Shown one piece after another: positions 11,609 to 20,392 of a stretch of 64,000 nt of DNA. The stretch comes from Aequorivita sinensis (GTDB lineage: Bacteria > Bacteroidota > Bacteroidia > Flavobacteriales > Flavobacteriaceae). Every line of letters starts with the position of its first letter. Within the stretch, counting starts at the first letter, position 1. The notes below the pieces were generated by a model. The model saw only the letters and a list, made by a program, of their open reading frames with translations, ran no database searches and was not told the DNA's origin. A program made the position numbers and the translations under genes. The stretch covers positions 62,001 to 126,000 of the forward strand of contig NZ_VDMC01000005.1 in the NCBI RefSeq assembly GCF_006346335.1. The letters run 5' to 3'.

Positions 11609-12310
11609 ATGAAAAAAATATTGTTAATAGGACTAATTGCCCTTACTGCAAGTCCTTTATTTGCACAACGCGCAAGCACTAGTTTCGATATGTATGCTAC
11701 TACTATAGATATAAATCAAAAAGCATTGGCTTTTGGATTAACTGAAGCCGAGTTTGAGTCTATAGTAGATGACGCTTATACAAATCCTAATTTCTTAGAG
11801 GGCTCTATTTTCCAAGGGGAAGATTTAATGAAGTCTAAAGTTCTTATGCGTTATAATGCTTTCGCCGATGAAATAGAAATTAAAAAACACGCTACCGACA
11901 AAAATTATGGAGCCTTAATTAAAGACCCAGAAGTATTTGTAAAAATTGGTAGAGACATTTATCTATTCGTGCCTTACCAGGGTAGTAATGAAAAAGGTGG
12001 TTATTTTAATGTGCTAAGCGACGGAAAAAACTATGATCTTTACAAAAAAGTGACATCAAAGTTTAACGAAGCAAAAAAAGCACGTAATAATTACCAAACA
12101 GACACTAAACCTTCATTTTCAAAAAATGTGAAGTATTATTTAGTAGAAGATGGAACCTTCCTAGAAATGCCGAGCAACAAGTCTAGAATTCTTAAAATGA
12201 TGGATAAGAAAAAGACTGAAATGAAAGCTTTTATCAAGGAAAACAAATTAGACCTTGACAAAGAAGCTGATTTAATAAAAGCTGTTCAACATTTCGATTC
12301 TCTTTTATAA
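11609..12310 (+). CDS. Secreted protein of unknown function
   Basis: I do not recognise a family. The 233-residue product starts with a good signal peptide (MKKILLIGLIALTASPLFAQ), so it is exported to the periplasm or beyond. The mature part is charged and lysine-rich towards the C-terminus, has no cysteine and no membrane segment, and lacks a T9SS sorting domain. It starts 11 bases after the MscS gene and is probably the last gene of that operon. A hairpin terminator for this transcript lies inside the convergent tsaB gene. Confidence 0.8.
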   Translation: MKKILLIGLIALTASPLFAQRASTSFDMYATTIDINQKALAFGLTEAEFESIVDDAYTNPNFLEGSIFQGEDLMKSKVLMRYNAFADEIEIKKHATDKNYGALIKDPEVFVKIGRDIYLFVPYQGSNEKGGYFNVLSDGKNYDLYKKVTSKFNEAKKARNNYQTDTKPSFSKNVKYYLVEDGTFLEMPSNKSRILKMMDKKKTEMKAFIKENKLDLDKEADLIKAVQHFDSLL

Positions 12311-12317
12311 ATCGAAA

Positions 12318-12977
12318 TTAATTTAAAAGAAATTCTTTTAAATAATAAGGTTCAAAATAGGCGACGCTTTCAGTGTCGCCTATTTTATATTTAGCCTCTG
12401 CCAAACTAGCCATTTCAGCTGATGAAGGATGTGTTATTTTATGAAACTCTGCATTGTTATGATTACAAATTGCTTCAAATTTTGCTGAACCATCACCAAT
12501 GAAAACTGTTTTTTTCTCATTTAGAAATTCAGCGAAAGAATTTTCATCGATAATTTCCGCTTTAGTATCTTTTATTTGCTTTTTCTCAGCGTTAAAAACA
12601 GCAGAGTAAACCTCCATTCTTCTAGCATCTAGCAAAGGAATAATAAAGCAGTCTTCGCACTTAACTTGCTGTGCCAATACTTCCAAGGTAAGTGTAGATA
12701 TTAAAGGTATATCTAGCGCGAAGCACAGGCCTTTAGCTGCAGAAACACCAATTCGCAAGCCTGTGTAAGACCCAGGGCCTTTACTAACGGCAATTGCGTC
12801 TAAATTAGATTTTTCAATATTTGCCTCATTTATAACTTCATCAATAAAAACGTGAAGTTTTTCGGCATGCGAATATTTTAGATTGTTTTCTTCCCTTATA
12901 GCTTTTACTTCACCATCTATTGAAAGTGCAACAGAACAATTAGTTGTAGCCGTTTCTATGCAGAGAATTATTGCCAT
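12318..12977 (-). CDS. tsaB: tRNA threonylcarbamoyladenosine biosynthesis protein TsaB
   Basis: The 219-residue product has the ASKHA-fold start (ILCIETATTNCSVALS), the HAEKL segment and the family signature SKGPGSYTGLRIG, with the length usual for TsaB. TsaB binds TsaD and TsaE to make t6A at position 37 of ANN-decoding tRNAs in the cytoplasm. It starts 3 bases after the upstream RND/HlyD-type adaptor gene, so it is transcribed at the end of an efflux operon. The last codons contain a long inverted repeat that can act as a terminator for the convergent gene, with only 7 bases between the two stop codons. Confidence 0.95.
   Translation of the reverse strand: MAIILCIETATTNCSVALSIDGEVKAIREENNLKYSHAEKLHVFIDEVINEANIEKSNLDAIAVSKGPGSYTGLRIGVSAAKGLCFALDIPLISTLTLEVLAQQVKCEDCFIIPLLDARRMEVYSAVFNAEKKQIKDTKAEIIDENSFAEFLNEKKTVFIGDGSAKFEAICNHNNAEFHKITHPSSAEMASLAEAKYKIGDTESVAYFEPYYLKEFLLN
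12354..12391 (+). terminator. Intrinsic terminator embedded in the tsaB 3' coding region
   Basis: A perfect 12-base stem (12354-12365 with 12375-12386), extendable by G-T and C-G pairs around a TTTCA loop, is followed by a T-rich stretch on the plus strand. It is 44 bases beyond the stop of the convergent plus-strand gene. On the minus strand the same bases encode the KIGDTESVAYF part of TsaB. Confidence 0.75.
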
Positions 12978-12980
12978 TTT

Positions 12981-14249
12981 TTAGTTATTCTTTGAATTTG
13001 AACTAACCTCAACTTTATCACCTTGCTTTAGTAATTTAGTTACAGTAGTATATGGACCAGTAATAACAGTTTCACCCTCTTTTAAACCAGAAAGAATCTC
13101 AATATTTGATTCATCCTGAATACCTGTTTTTACAACTCTTAACTTAGCCTCATCCCCTTCTTTCACATAAACCGCTTCAAACTTTTCGGTATTCGATTTT
13201 ACTTCACTAGTCTTTGGTTTTCTAGTATCTGATGTATCAGTTTTAACAACAATTGAACTAATTGGAACTCCAATTACATTTCGTTTCTTATTTGTGATAA
13301 TATCTACTGTAGCAGTCATTCCAGGACGGAACGGAGAATAGCTTTCTGGCTTTCCTTCAGTTAGATCCTTATATGATTCTGGAAGAATACTAACTTTAAC
13401 TTTAAAATTAGTTACCTGATCGGCTGTTAAAGCATTTTCAGCACTATTTGCAATTGCAGTAACCACACCTTTAAACTCTCTTTTTAAATACGCATCAACT
13501 TCAACCATAGTTGAGTCACCAACCGATACTTTTACAATGTCGTTTTCGTTTACATCAACCTCAACTTCCATTTTCTGTAAGTTTGCAACACGAACAATTT
13601 CTGTACCTGCCATTTGAGCTGTACCCACTACTCTTTCCCCTAGTTCTACAGACAACTTTGAAATTGTTCCGCTCATTGGAGCATAAATTGTCGTTCTTGA
13701 AAGGTTATCTACCGATTGTTTAACGTTGGCAGCAGCACTTTGTACACTGTAATAAGCAGCTTTCACATTAGCTTTAGCCATATCGAAATCTGTAACAGAT
13801 TTATCCCATTCAGACTTAGAAATCACGCCTTTTTCAAAAAGCGTCTTATTTCTTTCATAGGTTAATTGGGCATTCATTTTACTAGCTTCGGCTTGTGCTA
13901 ATTGCGCTCTTACATTCTGAAGTCCAGCTTGGGATTGGCTTACCGCAGCTTGAATAAGGTCTGGGTTAATTTTAACCAAAAGATCTCCTTTTTCAACCGT
14001 TTGACCTTCTTTAATAGGAAGCTCAATAATTTCACCAGAAACCTCTGAAGAAAGTGCCACTTCCACTTCAGGTTGAATTTTCCCAGTTGCAGCAACAGTT
14101 TCAGTGATGTCTAATAATTCTATTTGAGTTATTTCAACCTCTTTGAAATCGCCTGATTTTCCAAACCAGCCAGCTTTTTTCCCGAAAATCAATAAAACTA
14201 TAAGCAGGACAACCGCTACAACAATCCAAATAAGTGTTTTTTTCTTCAT
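12981..14249 (-). CDS. Periplasmic adaptor (membrane fusion) protein of an efflux pump, MacA/HlyD type
   Basis: A 422-residue membrane fusion protein. It has one N-terminal anchor helix (about 5-25), a barrel-sandwich/lipoyl segment (KIQPEVEVALSSEVSGEI and IKEGQTVEKGDLLVKI), a coiled-coil hairpin (about 105-170), the returning lipoyl half (TIYAPMSGTISKLSVELGE), a beta barrel and a membrane-proximal domain. Such proteins bridge an inner-membrane exporter and a TolC channel. It starts 2 bases after the TolC gene and is the second adaptor of this cluster. The spacing suggests it works with the MacB-like permeases encoded upstream; pairing of each adaptor with a permease is inferred. Confidence 0.92.
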   Translation of the reverse strand: MKKKTLIWIVVAVVLLIVLLIFGKKAGWFGKSGDFKEVEITQIELLDITETVAATGKIQPEVEVALSSEVSGEIIELPIKEGQTVEKGDLLVKINPDLIQAAVSQSQAGLQNVRAQLAQAEASKMNAQLTYERNKTLFEKGVISKSEWDKSVTDFDMAKANVKAAYYSVQSAAANVKQSVDNLSRTTIYAPMSGTISKLSVELGERVVGTAQMAGTEIVRVANLQKMEVEVDVNENDIVKVSVGDSTMVEVDAYLKREFKGVVTAIANSAENALTADQVTNFKVKVSILPESYKDLTEGKPESYSPFRPGMTATVDIITNKKRNVIGVPISSIVVKTDTSDTRKPKTSEVKSNTEKFEAVYVKEGDEAKLRVVKTGIQDESNIEILSGLKEGETVITGPYTTVTKLLKQGDKVEVSSNSKNN

Positions 14250-14251
14250 AT

Positions 14252-15583
14252 TTAAAATTTTAATTCACTTGCTGGAACGCCAAAATACAATTCCAAAACT
14301 TTTAATTTAAAAATATACTCAAATTTAGTTCTGTTTTCTTCAATTTTAGCATTGTCATATCTCAGTTTCGACTGACTAAAATCGAAAGCATTGGTTAAAC
14401 CAACATCATAACGATCTTTTGCATATTGATATGCTAATTCTTGCGATTCCATTGCAACTGTAGCAGCTTCATAAGCTTTTAATGCACCATTCGCATCTAC
14501 ATAGGCTTGGTAAACATTAGATTCAAGATCAAGCTGTGCCTGCTCTAATTGATATTCAGTATTCTTTAAATTTACTTTACTTCTCATTACCCCACTACGT
14601 GCTGCAAATCCATTGAATATAGGGATATTTAGCTGTAAACCATAACCTATTCCATCGTTCAAATACAACTGCTCCACGAAATCGCGTTCAAGCGGGTCAT
14701 TATCTGCATAACGTGTATTATAACCAAAAAAAGCTGAAAGCGTAGGGTAGTAACTTCCTCTAGAAATCTGTAAATCCTTTTCGGCAAGCTCTACATTTTT
14801 TTGAGCAATTTTTACTTCAGAGCGTGTTTCTTTCGCACTTTTAATAATTTCTGAAACATCTTTATCTGCAATTCCGCCATCGATAATATTGTATTCTTCT
14901 TCGGCTATATCAAAACTAGAGTAATCCTTAATCAATAATAATTGCGCTAAACTAATTAGTGAAATTTTTACGTTGTTTTCCGAAATAGCAATTCTTTGTT
15001 TTTCACCGGCATCAGTTGCTTTTATTTCTAAAAGATCTCCACGAGGAAGCACTCCCGCATCTACAAGGTCATTAGTCCTTTGTAACTGTTGAAGGGTAAC
15101 TTCATTTTGCGATTTTATAACTTCTAAGTTTGCCTTATTTAATAATACCTGCAAATATGAGTTTGCTACAGCCAAAGCAATATCATCTTTCATTTTGTCT
15201 AAACGATACTGTGCTGCAAGTTCTGAAAGTTTCGCTCGTTGTAATTGACGTACGTTCCTTAAACCATCAAAAAGTGTATATCCTACATTAATAGCTCCAG
15301 AGGCAGAACCAAGAGTTGTATTTTCTAATTGATTAGTTGTTGGGTTTAAACTAAGTCCTGTGTTTTTTGATGCTGAAGCATTGGCATTTAAACTAGGTAA
15401 AAAATTACCAATAGCTTGTAATTTATCAGCTTCGGTAAACTCTAAGTCTAACTGACTTTGTTTTACTGAAATATTATTTTCTAAGGCGTGGTTTACACAT
15501 TCCTGAAGTGTCCATTGTTTGGTTTGAGCATTTAAGGAAATGCTACAAATCAATAAAAGAAATGGGATTACTATCTTTTTCAT
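14252..15583 (-). CDS. TolC family outer-membrane efflux protein
   Basis: A 443-residue product with a signal peptide (IVIPFLLLICSISLNAQ) and two OEP repeats typical of TolC: long helical segments rich in Gln, Ala and Leu (about 25-220 and 235-440), with NVGYTLFDGLRN in the first half and LNIPIFNGFAARSGV in the second. It forms the trimeric outer-membrane channel of a tripartite exporter. It is placed between two adaptor genes, downstream of the ABC subunits. A -7 promoter element about 100 bases upstream suggests it can also be transcribed separately. Confidence 0.93.
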   Translation of the reverse strand: MKKIVIPFLLLICSISLNAQTKQWTLQECVNHALENNISVKQSQLDLEFTEADKLQAIGNFLPSLNANASASKNTGLSLNPTTNQLENTTLGSASGAINVGYTLFDGLRNVRQLQRAKLSELAAQYRLDKMKDDIALAVANSYLQVLLNKANLEVIKSQNEVTLQQLQRTNDLVDAGVLPRGDLLEIKATDAGEKQRIAISENNVKISLISLAQLLLIKDYSSFDIAEEEYNIIDGGIADKDVSEIIKSAKETRSEVKIAQKNVELAEKDLQISRGSYYPTLSAFFGYNTRYADNDPLERDFVEQLYLNDGIGYGLQLNIPIFNGFAARSGVMRSKVNLKNTEYQLEQAQLDLESNVYQAYVDANGALKAYEAATVAMESQELAYQYAKDRYDVGLTNAFDFSQSKLRYDNAKIEENRTKFEYIFKLKVLELYFGVPASELKF

Positions 15584-15683
15584 AAATTTTTCTATTACTG
15601 AATAAGTCTTTTGTATTGCTATTGCGTTACAAAAATTATGAAATTTAAATTTTTATAAGTTTTTAGTACGTAATAATTTGAAG

Positions 15684-15691
15684 CAAAGGTA
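15684..15691 (-). promoter_or_regulatory. -7 promoter element upstream of tolC
   Basis: The minus strand reads TACCTTTG, an exact match to TAnnTTTG, about 100 bases before the TolC start in the 144-base gap between adaptor and TolC genes. The nearest TTG is too close (13 bases) to be an ideal -33 element. Confidence 0.4.
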
Positions 15692-15727
15692 TCCTATAGT
15701 TATACAATGCATTTTCCCTTTACTATT

Positions 15728-16882
15728 TTATCTATCTGCAGGTTTTAATTGATTCCATACTTTAATAGCATCATCTTCGGAAACGCCACTTTTTACTTCT
15801 ACATCTATACCATCACTTATACCTAACTCAACATCTTTTCTTTCAAACTTTTGGTCTCCAACCATAATTTCTACAAAAGGTTTTTGTGTTTTTGGATCGT
15901 ATTGAACCAAAGCTTCCTTTATGGTCAGAACATTTTCAGCTTTAGCTAAGATTATTGAAGCGTTAGCACTTAATCCAGCACGAATAAATACTTTGGAGGT
16001 ATCTAAGCTTTTCATTGTAGCTTTTATCTCAAACTGAATAGCTCCATTTTCATCTACACCTTTTGGTGCGATATAATCTAATTCCGCATTGAAAAGTTCA
16101 TCTGGAAGTGCTCCAACTGTAATTTCAAGAGGTAGACCTTCTTTTATTTTTCCAACTTCACTTTCATCTACTTTACCTTCAAAAATCATTTTATCAACAT
16201 CGGCTATGGTTGCAATAGTTGTCCCGTCGTTAAAGTTATTCGATTCAATTACTTGATTTCCCGTTTTTACAGGAACATCTAAAATCATCCCAGATACCGT
16301 AGCTCGAATTTCAGTATTAGCCAAGGCTCCCATTCCTGTAGTGGTTCCAGTTCTGATGATGTCGTAATTTTGATTTGCAGCCGTTAAGCCCACTTGTTCT
16401 TGCTTTAATCTCTGTTGAGCTTGATTGTATGCTAATTGAGCGTTATCAAATTCATTTGCAGAAATCACTCCTTTTTCAAACAGTTCCTTTTGACGATTGT
16501 AGATGTTTTTCTGATTTTCAAAAGCAAGGCGAGCCGTTTCTACTTGAGTACGAACATTGTTTATATTGCTTTTTGCACTATTAAGTGACGAAACATTCGG
16601 TACAACTTTCACCTTTGCAATTAAATCGCCAGATTTAACCACTTCACCGGCTTCAACAAATATTTGATCTATAATTCCCGAAATATTAGGTTTTATTAAT
16701 ACCTCCTCCTTGGGAACTATGCTTCCTGTTGCGACAGTCTTTTTTAAAATAGTGCCTATTGCGGGTTTTTCAGTTTCGTAAACCACCGGATCTTCAATAT
16801 TTTTACTATACAGCCAATACATTGAAGCCAAAAACAATATCGCTATTGTGGCAAGGATGATTATGGTTTTTGATTTTTTCAT
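15728..16882 (-). CDS. Periplasmic adaptor protein of an ABC-type efflux pump (MacA-like)
   Basis: A 384-residue membrane fusion protein: N-terminal anchor (IIILATIAILFLASMYWLYS), lipoyl halves (EVLIKPNISGIIDQIFVEAG and EIRATVSGMILDVPVKTG), a helical hairpin between them (about 100-175), then barrel and membrane-proximal domains. It lies 161 bases downstream of the second permease gene, the usual place for the MacA partner of a MacB-type transporter. It differs clearly from the second adaptor gene downstream of tolC, so the cluster encodes two distinct adaptors. Confidence 0.92.
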   Translation of the reverse strand: MKKSKTIIILATIAILFLASMYWLYSKNIEDPVVYETEKPAIGTILKKTVATGSIVPKEEVLIKPNISGIIDQIFVEAGEVVKSGDLIAKVKVVPNVSSLNSAKSNINNVRTQVETARLAFENQKNIYNRQKELFEKGVISANEFDNAQLAYNQAQQRLKQEQVGLTAANQNYDIIRTGTTTGMGALANTEIRATVSGMILDVPVKTGNQVIESNNFNDGTTIATIADVDKMIFEGKVDESEVGKIKEGLPLEITVGALPDELFNAELDYIAPKGVDENGAIQFEIKATMKSLDTSKVFIRAGLSANASIILAKAENVLTIKEALVQYDPKTQKPFVEIMVGDQKFERKDVELGISDGIDVEVKSGVSEDDAIKVWNQLKPADR

Positions 16883-16904
16883 TGGTATCGATGTTGATTT
16901 AATT

Positions 16905-17033
16905 TCATATTTTATTTTTTACTCCTAATAATGGCAAGTGTTTTAATTTGTGATACATCATAGCCATTGAAATACACTGCTTTAATTCATCTCTAGGAAT
17001 TTCTTCAACTTTATTATTTGTTATTAATTTCAT
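16905..17033 (-). CDS. Possible 42-residue protein within the ABC exporter operon
   Basis: An ATG-to-TGA frame of 42 codons (MKLITNNKVEEIPRDELKQC at its start) fills most of the gap between permease and adaptor: its start is 10 bases after the permease stop and its stop is 22 bases before the adaptor start. The product is basic and has no membrane segment or known motif. The tight fit favours translation; conservation has not been checked, and a chance frame of this length is possible. Confidence 0.4.
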   Translation of the reverse strand: MKLITNNKVEEIPRDELKQCISMAMMYHKLKHLPLLGVKNKI

Positions 17034-17043
17034 TTTTAAAGTT

Positions 17044-18315
17044 CTATTCCGTTCTTAAGGCTTCTACAGGTTTTATTTTTATTGCATTTTGAGCAGGGAT
17101 TAAACCAGCTAAAAGCCCAGATACAATCAAAATCGTTAAAGCGATAAACACTACACCTATATTCACTGATGGGTTTATAAACATCATTTCTGAAGTATCC
17201 ATACCATCGAGTTGATAATTCACAAACCAAAGTACTGCAGTTGCTAAAACAATGCCTGCCATTCCTGAAACAATGGTTAAAAATATCGACTCTAATAAAA
17301 TTTGAGCACGTATACTCCAAGGAGTTGCCCCCAAAGCTCTACGGATACCTATTTCTTTTGTGCGTTCTTTTACTACAATTAGCATTATATTACTAATACC
17401 AATAATACCAGATAGCAACACTAATATACCCACAAAATAGGCTACAAAATTTAGAGCAGAAAACAAGCCTGTTAACTTAGTGTATTCTTGAAAAAGATCG
17501 AAATTTCCTACTGCGCGATCGTCTTTGGGGTTAATGGTGTGACGAGTTTTGATAACATCAAAAATTTGTTCTTTCAAGTTTGTAATTGAGTACCCATCTT
17601 TCGCGGTTATCGCCATCCAACCTACAATATCTCCCATATTAAACGCTTGTGAAAAAGCTGTAAATGGTACATAAATTTCCTTTTGCATCTCTTCTGGGTC
17701 GCCGTTACTTCCTTTCTTTTTATAGGTTCCTACAACCATAAAGTTCACTCCGTTAATCTTAATGTACGAACCGATAACTTCTTCACCTGAATCATATAAG
17801 GCACTTTTCACCCCACTTCCTATAATTGCGATTTTTCGTTTTTCCTGAATGTCTGAATAATTGATGAATCTACCTGATGTAATATCCATAGGTTGCTGTT
17901 GGATAATTTCAGGATAGTCTCCATAAACATTAAATGCTCCTGTTTGAAGACCTCTTACTACGTTATTACTTCCTCTAAAGCCACCTAATTGATTTCGAGG
18001 AGAAACAAATTGTAAACCTTCTACACTTTGCTTTATCGCTGGAACATCGTCGGTTTTAAAATTATAGCGTCGTCCTTTAGGCAAACCTTTATAGGGCTGA
18101 GAAGCAGTTTGGGTCCACATAAACATTGAGTTTGTAGCCATCCCATTAAATCCCTGCCTTATACCGTTTTCTAAGCCGTTTCCAGCCGCAAGAAGAATTA
18201 CTAAGATGAAGATACCCCAAAGCACACCAAAAGCGGTCATAACTGTCCTAAACCAATTGCTACTTAAAGCCTCGATGATCTCTGTCCAACTATCCTTGCT
18301 TAATATTTTACTCAT
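17044..18315 (-). CDS. ABC transporter permease, MacB-like (second half-permease)
   Basis: A 423-residue product with the MacB/FtsX architecture: N-terminal membrane helix (about 20-45), a large periplasmic MacB-PCD domain (about 50-270), and three C-terminal helices. The family segment LLSGIIGISNIMLIVVKERTKEIGIRRALGA lies in the FtsX-like domain. It has no ATPase domain. MacB-type systems use mechanotransmission to expel substrates taken from the periplasm through an adaptor and TolC. Its start overlaps the end of the preceding permease gene by 8 bases, so the two are probably translationally coupled and may form a heterodimer with the shared ATPase. Confidence 0.93.
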   Translation of the reverse strand: MSKILSKDSWTEIIEALSSNWFRTVMTAFGVLWGIFILVILLAAGNGLENGIRQGFNGMATNSMFMWTQTASQPYKGLPKGRRYNFKTDDVPAIKQSVEGLQFVSPRNQLGGFRGSNNVVRGLQTGAFNVYGDYPEIIQQQPMDITSGRFINYSDIQEKRKIAIIGSGVKSALYDSGEEVIGSYIKINGVNFMVVGTYKKKGSNGDPEEMQKEIYVPFTAFSQAFNMGDIVGWMAITAKDGYSITNLKEQIFDVIKTRHTINPKDDRAVGNFDLFQEYTKLTGLFSALNFVAYFVGILVLLSGIIGISNIMLIVVKERTKEIGIRRALGATPWSIRAQILLESIFLTIVSGMAGIVLATAVLWFVNYQLDGMDTSEMMFINPSVNIGVVFIALTILIVSGLLAGLIPAQNAIKIKPVEALRTE

Positions 18316-19552
18316 CTCGCAAAGCTTCTATGGGTTTAATATTTGCTGCTCGGTATGCTGGAAAAAAGCCTGCAATTGCACCCGCAATTACAAGAATTAT
18401 CACAGTTGTTATCGCTACTGAAAAATCTACTGAAGGGTTTTTAATATAGTCCATCTCAATAAAGGGTCCGACTATCTGAAGGAGAAACAAACTAAATATA
18501 AGCCCTATGAAACCTGCGATTGCTGTTACAAATATGGACTCATGTAGAATCATTCCTATAATCGACCAAGGTTCTGCACCAATTGCTTTTCGGATGCCTA
18601 TTTCTTTTGTACGCTCTTTTACGATAATTAGCATAATGTTACTCACTCCTACAACTCCAGCAATAATGGTACAAATTCCAACACCCCAGAAAAACCAGCG
18701 TATCATTTTATTCAAGTCGTAGAACTTTTTAGCGTTTTCTAAGGAATTGTTCACGTTTACAGCCCTATCATCAGTTGGAGCAATTGTATGCTTAGTTTTT
18801 AAATCGGCTTCTAATTGCGCAGAAAAAGCTTCCGAAGCCGCTAAAGCATCTTCATAGCTATCGTGTTTTTCTAAGGTAAAAGCTAAGGACCGAAGTTTAT
18901 CTCCAGCGTTATATACACGTTGTGCCGTTGAAATGGGAATAAATATTCGGGTTTCTTCGCGTTCCCCTCCTGGGTCACTATAAACACCTACTACTTTAAA
19001 TTTTATTCCAGCAACATCGATGTATTCACCCAAAGCATCTTTTCCTTTAAAAAGGTCGAGATACACTTGGTTTCCTATTACAGCATGTTTTTCGTAGTTA
19101 TTTACATCTCCTTGATTTATATATCTACCAACAACAAGAGTTTCATTTTCTAAAAATTGATAATCCCCGTGAACTCCTTCTACTCGATAGCTCCCGCTTT
19201 CTTTTTTAAAGGTTGTTAATTGTCCCCATCTACTGTAAACACCGGATTTGTATTCAATATTATCTTCATTTTTATTTACTGCTAGGTCATAGTCACGATT
19301 ATCCATTTCTATTCTTCGACCTGGATTTAAACCTTTATATTCAACTGAAGTTACATTTGTCCATACACTAATCCTATTGGTAGCATCACTTTCAAATTGC
19401 TGCTGTACTCCATTTTGCATTCCTTGACCAATTCCGAGGAGAATAACCAAAATAAAAATACCCGAAGCTACAGATAAACCCGTAAGAAAGGTTCGCAATT
19501 TATTTTTTCGAATTGCCTCAAAGATCTCCTGCCAGCGTTCCAGATTAAACAT
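18308..19552 (-). CDS. ABC transporter permease, MacB-like (first half-permease)
   Basis: About 414 residues from the ATG at 19552 (MFNLERWQEIFEAIRKNKLR). An upstream in-frame ATG at 19585 would add 11 residues but lies deep in the ATPase gene, and the MFNLERW start matches the family. The architecture is N-terminal helix, MacB-PCD periplasmic domain and FtsX domain with GVSNIMLIIVKERTKEIGIR. It shares this signature with the downstream permease but diverges elsewhere, so the two are old paralogues rather than a recent duplication. It overlaps the ATPase gene by 8 bases. Confidence 0.93.
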   Translation of the reverse strand: MFNLERWQEIFEAIRKNKLRTFLTGLSVASGIFILVILLGIGQGMQNGVQQQFESDATNRISVWTNVTSVEYKGLNPGRRIEMDNRDYDLAVNKNEDNIEYKSGVYSRWGQLTTFKKESGSYRVEGVHGDYQFLENETLVVGRYINQGDVNNYEKHAVIGNQVYLDLFKGKDALGEYIDVAGIKFKVVGVYSDPGGEREETRIFIPISTAQRVYNAGDKLRSLAFTLEKHDSYEDALAASEAFSAQLEADLKTKHTIAPTDDRAVNVNNSLENAKKFYDLNKMIRWFFWGVGICTIIAGVVGVSNIMLIIVKERTKEIGIRKAIGAEPWSIIGMILHESIFVTAIAGFIGLIFSLFLLQIVGPFIEMDYIKNPSVDFSVAITTVIILVIAGAIAGFFPAYRAANIKPIEALRDE

Positions 19553-20252
19553 AATTGTTGGTTTTTGCGCGTACCTGTGTAACAATGGAGTCGTCTATAA
19601 TTAAGCCATCTTTTAGATTTACAATTCGCTTAGTCATATGCGCTATGTCATCTTCATGAGTGACTATCAGAATAGTTTTTCCTTCATCGTTGATACCTTG
19701 AATGAGCTCCATTACTTCGTAAGAAGTTTTAGTATCCAAAGCACCTGTTGGTTCATCTGCTAGTAGCACTTTTGGATCGCTTGCTAAAGCTCTAGCTATC
19801 GCCACACGTTGTTTTTGACCACCAGAAAGTTCATTTGGTAAATGTGTAGCCCAATCTGCCAACCCTACTTTCTCTAGGTAATGCATCGCTTTTTCAACTC
19901 GAATATTTCGTTTTACACCTTGGTAATAAAGAGGCATTGCTACATTGTCTAATGCAGATTTGTAATTGATAAGATTAAAAGATTGAAAAATAAAACCAAG
20001 AAATTTGTTTCGGTAACGAGCAGCTACCCTTTCATTTAGGTTTTTTATAAGAGTACCATCAAGTGTGTAAGTTCCTTCATCTGCTTCATCTAAGATACCC
20101 AGAATATTGAGCAATGTAGACTTCCCTGAACCGGAAGAGCCCATTATAGAAACCATTTCACCTTCAGAAACTGTAAAGTTGATGCCTTTTAAAACATGGA
20201 GTGAATTTTTCCCCATGTGATATGATTTGTGAAGGTTTTTAATTTCTATCAT
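19545..20252 (-). CDS. ABC transporter ATP-binding protein, MacB/LolD type
   Basis: A 235-residue ATPase with all motifs: Walker A GSSGSGKST, Q-loop in IFQSFNLI, ABC signature LSGGQKQRVAIARAL, Walker B VLLADEPTGALD, and a switch His in VTHEDD. The sequence resembles the MacB/LolD family, in which this subunit energises FtsX-type permeases. It is the first gene of the exporter run ATPase, permease, permease, small ORF, adaptor, TolC, adaptor, with overlapping coding ends to the first permease. The substrate (drug, lipid, peptide or protein) cannot be read from the sequence. Confidence 0.95.
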   Translation of the reverse strand: MIEIKNLHKSYHMGKNSLHVLKGINFTVSEGEMVSIMGSSGSGKSTLLNILGILDEADEGTYTLDGTLIKNLNERVAARYRNKFLGFIFQSFNLINYKSALDNVAMPLYYQGVKRNIRVEKAMHYLEKVGLADWATHLPNELSGGQKQRVAIARALASDPKVLLADEPTGALDTKTSYEVMELIQGINDEGKTILIVTHEDDIAHMTKRIVNLKDGLIIDDSIVTQVRAKTNNYV

Positions 20253-20392
20253 TTTGAAAATATATTGAATTACAAAACTTGAAAATCGTTATTAAAATAA
20301 CGAATATCATGTTAAGACTTAAATCAATTAAGACTTTCGGTCCTTAATTAGACATTAAAAACCGCTCCTTGTTACAATAGAAATTAAAAAAA

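Noticed and set aside
17036-17320. 94-codon second frame on the minus strand inside the permease gene
   Set aside because: It overlaps a well-conserved permease in another frame, and its product is unlike any membrane protein.
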